NCBI GenBank assembly: GCA_029858965.1
Contig: JAOUDZ010000014.1
Span: 1 to 64,000, forward strand
Source of the DNA: Cyclobacteriaceae bacterium
GTDB lineage: Bacteria > Bacteroidota > Bacteroidia > Cytophagales > Cyclobacteriaceae
Length of the DNA stretch: 64,000 nucleotides
Direction: 5' to 3'
The notes beneath the pieces are model-generated. The model had not been told where the DNA came from. It worked only from the letters and a program-made list of their open reading frames with translations, and searched no databases. This document shows, piece after piece, positions 61,898-64,000 of the stretch. The position numbers were made by a program, and so were the translations under genes. Positions within the stretch are counted from its first letter, which is position 1. Each line of letters starts with the position of its first letter.

Positions 61898-62327
61898 GGA
61901 ATGAAATAACTATTTTTCGTAGCGTCTTTTCCTCAACCTGAATAGCAACTTCGGCATACTGAGAAGGAATTAAGGACGGTATTTTTTCCGGCCACTCGAT
62001 AAAACAAGGGCACCCGGAATAAAAATACTCCTCTACTCCAATATCATATGCTTCGGCTTCATGTTTTATTCTATAAAAATCAAAATGAAATACTTTGGTG
62101 TGATCATCCTTTTCATACTCATTTATTATGGCGTATGTCGGGCTGCTCATCGCGTCAACAACACCAACGGCTTTGCAGATTTCCTTAATCAATGTAGTCT
62201 TCCCTGAACCCATTTCACCATAGAATAACCACACGGTACATTCTTCAAGCTGCCCGGCAATACCCTGGGCAATTTCCCGAAGATCGGATAAGCTTACTGC
62301 CCGAAAGCCATTTGCTTCTTTGATCAT
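61869..62327 (-). CDS. tsaE: tRNA threonylcarbamoyladenosine biosynthesis ATPase TsaE
   Basis: The 152-residue protein has the P-loop GEMGSGKTTLIKEIC (about 37-51), SSPTYAIINEYE (about 62) and the FHFDFYRI motif (about 80) of TsaE, the ATPase that resets the TsaBD complex making t6A on tRNA. It lies between porX (4-bp overlap) and the alanine dehydrogenase gene (29-bp overlap), so the three genes form one operon. Confidence 0.95.
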   Translation of the reverse strand: MIKEANGFRAVSLSDLREIAQGIAGQLEECTVWLFYGEMGSGKTTLIKEICKAVGVVDAMSSPTYAIINEYEKDDHTKVFHFDFYRIKHEAEAYDIGVEEYFYSGCPCFIEWPEKIPSLIPSQYAEVAIQVEEKTLRKIVISFHDGKEENRV

Positions 62328-63883
62328 TGCACATTTTTCGAAGTTAAGAAAATTATGGGAATGATCATCTCCTCCATGCTTACGCCGCCATGCTGAAATG
62401 TGTCTTTATAAAGATTCACATAATAATTATAGTTATTGGGGTAGGCAAAGAACTGATCTTCAATCGCAAAGACATACGAAGAAGAAACATTCAGTTTGGG
62501 CAAGAAAAGCCGCTCAGGTTTATGGACCTGCATAACCTTGTCACCATCAAACCCAAGATTTTTGCCTTGTTTATAACGCAAATTGCTGTTTACACTTCTA
62601 TCGCCAATTATCTTAAATGGTCGCTTCACCCGGATGGTTCCATGATCAGTTGTAATCACTAGTTTCACATCTTTCTCTGCAATTTTCCTCAGAATTTCAA
62701 TCAGGGGGGAATGTAGAAACCAGGATTTTGTAATTGATAAATAAGCCGATTCATCCGGAGCCAGTTCACGAACCATGGCCATATCCGTGCGTGCATGCGA
62801 AAGCATATCCACAAAATTGTAGACGATGACATTCAAATCATTCTGAAAAAGATTGTTCACTGTGTCTACCAGGCTCCTGCCTTCTTCCAGGTTCTTAATT
62901 TTATGGTATGATCGCTTTATATTCAGGTTATTCCGCCGGAGCTGCTTCGACAGAAATTCGTCTTCAAAATTATTCTTGCCCTCATCTTCATCCTCGCTTA
63001 CCCATAGATCAGGATTTGTTTTCGCCATCTCAGCAGGAAGTTGCCCGGAGAATATGGCATTTCTGGCGTAGGCTGTGGTCGTTGGCAAAATTGAATAATA
63101 GGTTTCTTCGGAGGTTACATTAAAGTAGTCCGTTAGTACGGGCTCAATCACTTTCCATTGGTCGAAACGAAGGTTGTCGATGAGGATAACAAATACAGGC
63201 TTGTCACCCAACTCGGGTAAAATCTTTCGTTTCATCAGCTGATGCGAGAGCAAAGGCTTATCTGACTTGGGATCATTCAACCAGGAATCGTAATTGCGCA
63301 TAATGAACTTCGCAAAGTTGGCATTGGCTTCGTTCTTTTGCATGTCCAGCACATCACCCATTTCCTGGCTATCACTTTGGTCCATCTGCAATTCCCAAAA
63401 CACCAGCTTTTTATATATTTCAGCCCATTCCTCATGGTTCATTTTATCCTGGAAAGCCATACTAATCTTGCGGAATTCCTGTTGATAATTGAGATTGGTT
63501 TTCTCCATCACCAGCCGCTTATTGTCCAGTATCTTTTTGACGGAAAGCAGGATCTGACTCGGGTTCAGTGGTTTGATGAGGTAATCGGCAATTTTAGAGC
63601 CGATGGCTTCTTCCATGATCTGTTCTTCCTCATTTTTGGTGATCATTACCACGGGCAGATTGGGCTTGTTATTTTTTATTTGTGTAAGTGCCTCCAATCC
63701 GGACATGCCAGGCATGTTTTCGTCGAGAAACACCACATCGAAGTGTTTCTCATCACATAGCTCCACGGCTTCAGATCCATTATTGATCGGGGTAATATCG
63801 TAGCCGCGCTGCTCGAGGAAAAGAATATGCGGCTTCAACAAATCAATCTCATCGTCGGCCCACAAAATGCTATATCTTTGCAT
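62324..63883 (-). CDS. porX: PorX-type T9SS response regulator with PglZ domain
   Basis: The 519-residue protein has an N-terminal receiver domain with acidic pocket (ADDE, residues 9-12), phospho-acceptor Asp54 in FLDENMPG and Lys near 104 (YLIKPLNP), a helical linker, and a C-terminal PglZ/alkaline-phosphatase-like domain (FVILIDNLRFDQWK near 231; ITTDHGTIRVKRPF near 421). PorX with histidine kinase PorY controls T9SS gene expression, and its effector domain is a phosphodiesterase acting on linear oligonucleotides in published work. All key residues look intact. It heads the porX-tsaE-ald operon and is divergent from an HD-domain gene. Confidence 0.95.
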   Translation of the reverse strand: MQRYSILWADDEIDLLKPHILFLEQRGYDITPINNGSEAVELCDEKHFDVVFLDENMPGMSGLEALTQIKNNKPNLPVVMITKNEEEQIMEEAIGSKIADYLIKPLNPSQILLSVKKILDNKRLVMEKTNLNYQQEFRKISMAFQDKMNHEEWAEIYKKLVFWELQMDQSDSQEMGDVLDMQKNEANANFAKFIMRNYDSWLNDPKSDKPLLSHQLMKRKILPELGDKPVFVILIDNLRFDQWKVIEPVLTDYFNVTSEETYYSILPTTTAYARNAIFSGQLPAEMAKTNPDLWVSEDEDEGKNNFEDEFLSKQLRRNNLNIKRSYHKIKNLEEGRSLVDTVNNLFQNDLNVIVYNFVDMLSHARTDMAMVRELAPDESAYLSITKSWFLHSPLIEILRKIAEKDVKLVITTDHGTIRVKRPFKIIGDRSVNSNLRYKQGKNLGFDGDKVMQVHKPERLFLPKLNVSSSYVFAIEDQFFAYPNNYNYYVNLYKDTFQHGGVSMEEMIIPIIFLTSKNVQ

Positions 63884-63964
63884 ATCTTAAATTTTTACCA
63901 ATTTAATCATTAATCGCTATCCCTGATCAGTTAATCGATAAACGATCCCGGGAAGACACCACGG

Positions 63965-64000
63965 ATGAACAAAAAGAAGATAATCAACGATCCTATATAT
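63965..64000 (+). CDS. HD-domain phosphohydrolase, first 12 codons (partial)
   Basis: ATG at 63965 opens MNKKKIINDPIY, cut by the window edge. This matches the conserved N-terminus of the Bacteroidota HD-superfamily phosphohydrolase (usually (M)KKKxxNDPxYGF...), which is commonly encoded next to porX. The identification rests on 12 residues plus context, so it is tentative. The gene would be divergently transcribed from porX. Confidence 0.65.
   Translation, partial: MNKKKIINDPIY

Noticed and set aside
1-64000. CRISPR array, tRNA, rRNA, insertion sequence or prophage
   Set aside because: Reading through the window I saw no regularly spaced direct repeats, no cloverleaf with a TTC-arm motif, no transposase and no phage gene. 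I could not run tRNAscan, so a missed tRNA is possible.

Overview
The window is a chromosomal segment from a Bacteroidota bacterium, most likely of the order Cytophagales. This rests on gene content: a PorX-type response regulator of the type IX secretion system (T9SS), a secreted protein with a gliding-motility/type B C-terminal sorting domain, Bacteroidota-restricted families (DUF4290, DUF5690, DUF3109), a FecR-type sigma/anti-sigma pair, and several -7 boxes of the Bacteroidota form TAnnTTTG instead of a sigma70 -10 box. Shine-Dalgarno sequences are mostly weak or absent. I saw no rRNA, tRNA, CRISPR array, intact insertion sequence or prophage; most of the window is ordinary, densely packed chromosome.

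Layout. 0-4 kb: a secreted alkaline-phosphatase-superfamily enzyme, then a PHP-type histidinol phosphatase overlapping a membrane transporter-like gene. 4-11 kb: a hexuronate module on the minus strand (an SDR oxidoreductase, uxuA, uxaC), preceded by an ECF sigma factor with an anti-sigma gene reduced to its N-terminal domain, and a divergent LacI-family regulator whose promoter carries a perfect 18-bp palindrome; a secreted tandem DUF1080 protein follows. 11-18 kb: housekeeping and metabolism (NUDIX, a class A beta-lactamase-like serine hydrolase, tsaC/sua5, pfkA, a threonine dehydratase, pgk, HIT, greA). 18.7-22.7 kb: a minus-strand operon rsmA-mgtE-serA-like-pentapeptide protein ending in a clear hairpin terminator. 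22.8-29 kb: a plus-strand run of pdxA, a TerB-like gene, yceD, rpmF, fabH, efp, accB and accC, covering B6, ribosome and fatty-acid initiation functions.

29-46.8 kb: DUF3109, a Tat-exported galactonate-dehydratase-like enzyme, a UvrD/PcrA helicase, DUF4290-murA, exonuclease III, a 53-residue basic protein, hisS, hutH overlapping a T9SS cargo gene, ybaB, a glycosyltransferase, PspC, an abundant-looking OmpA/TPR lipoprotein with a good promoter and terminator, and pdhB. 46.9-53.4 kb is the most accessory part: an AraC-type regulator remnant with an in-frame stop, a TolB-like/TPR protein, a sterol-desaturase-family hydroxylase with a repeat-rich promoter, a homocysteine S-methyltransferase-family protein and a secreted tandem alpha/beta hydrolase. 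53.4-64 kb: fumarylacetoacetase with two partners, an RsmF-like methyltransferase, valS, alanine dehydrogenase, tsaE and porX, and at the right edge the first codons of an HD-domain phosphohydrolase gene.

The observations I rate highest are: EF-P with Asn where the modified Lys/Arg normally sits; MurA with Asp replacing the fosfomycin-target Cys; the LacI-gene palindrome together with a separate long inverted repeat in front of the hexuronate operon; the sigma factor paired with a half-length FecR; the AraC nonsense remnant opposite a GTG-started TolB/TPR gene; and the three AACTTAC repeats before the hydroxylase gene. I did not find a convincing wholly new defence or mobile system.
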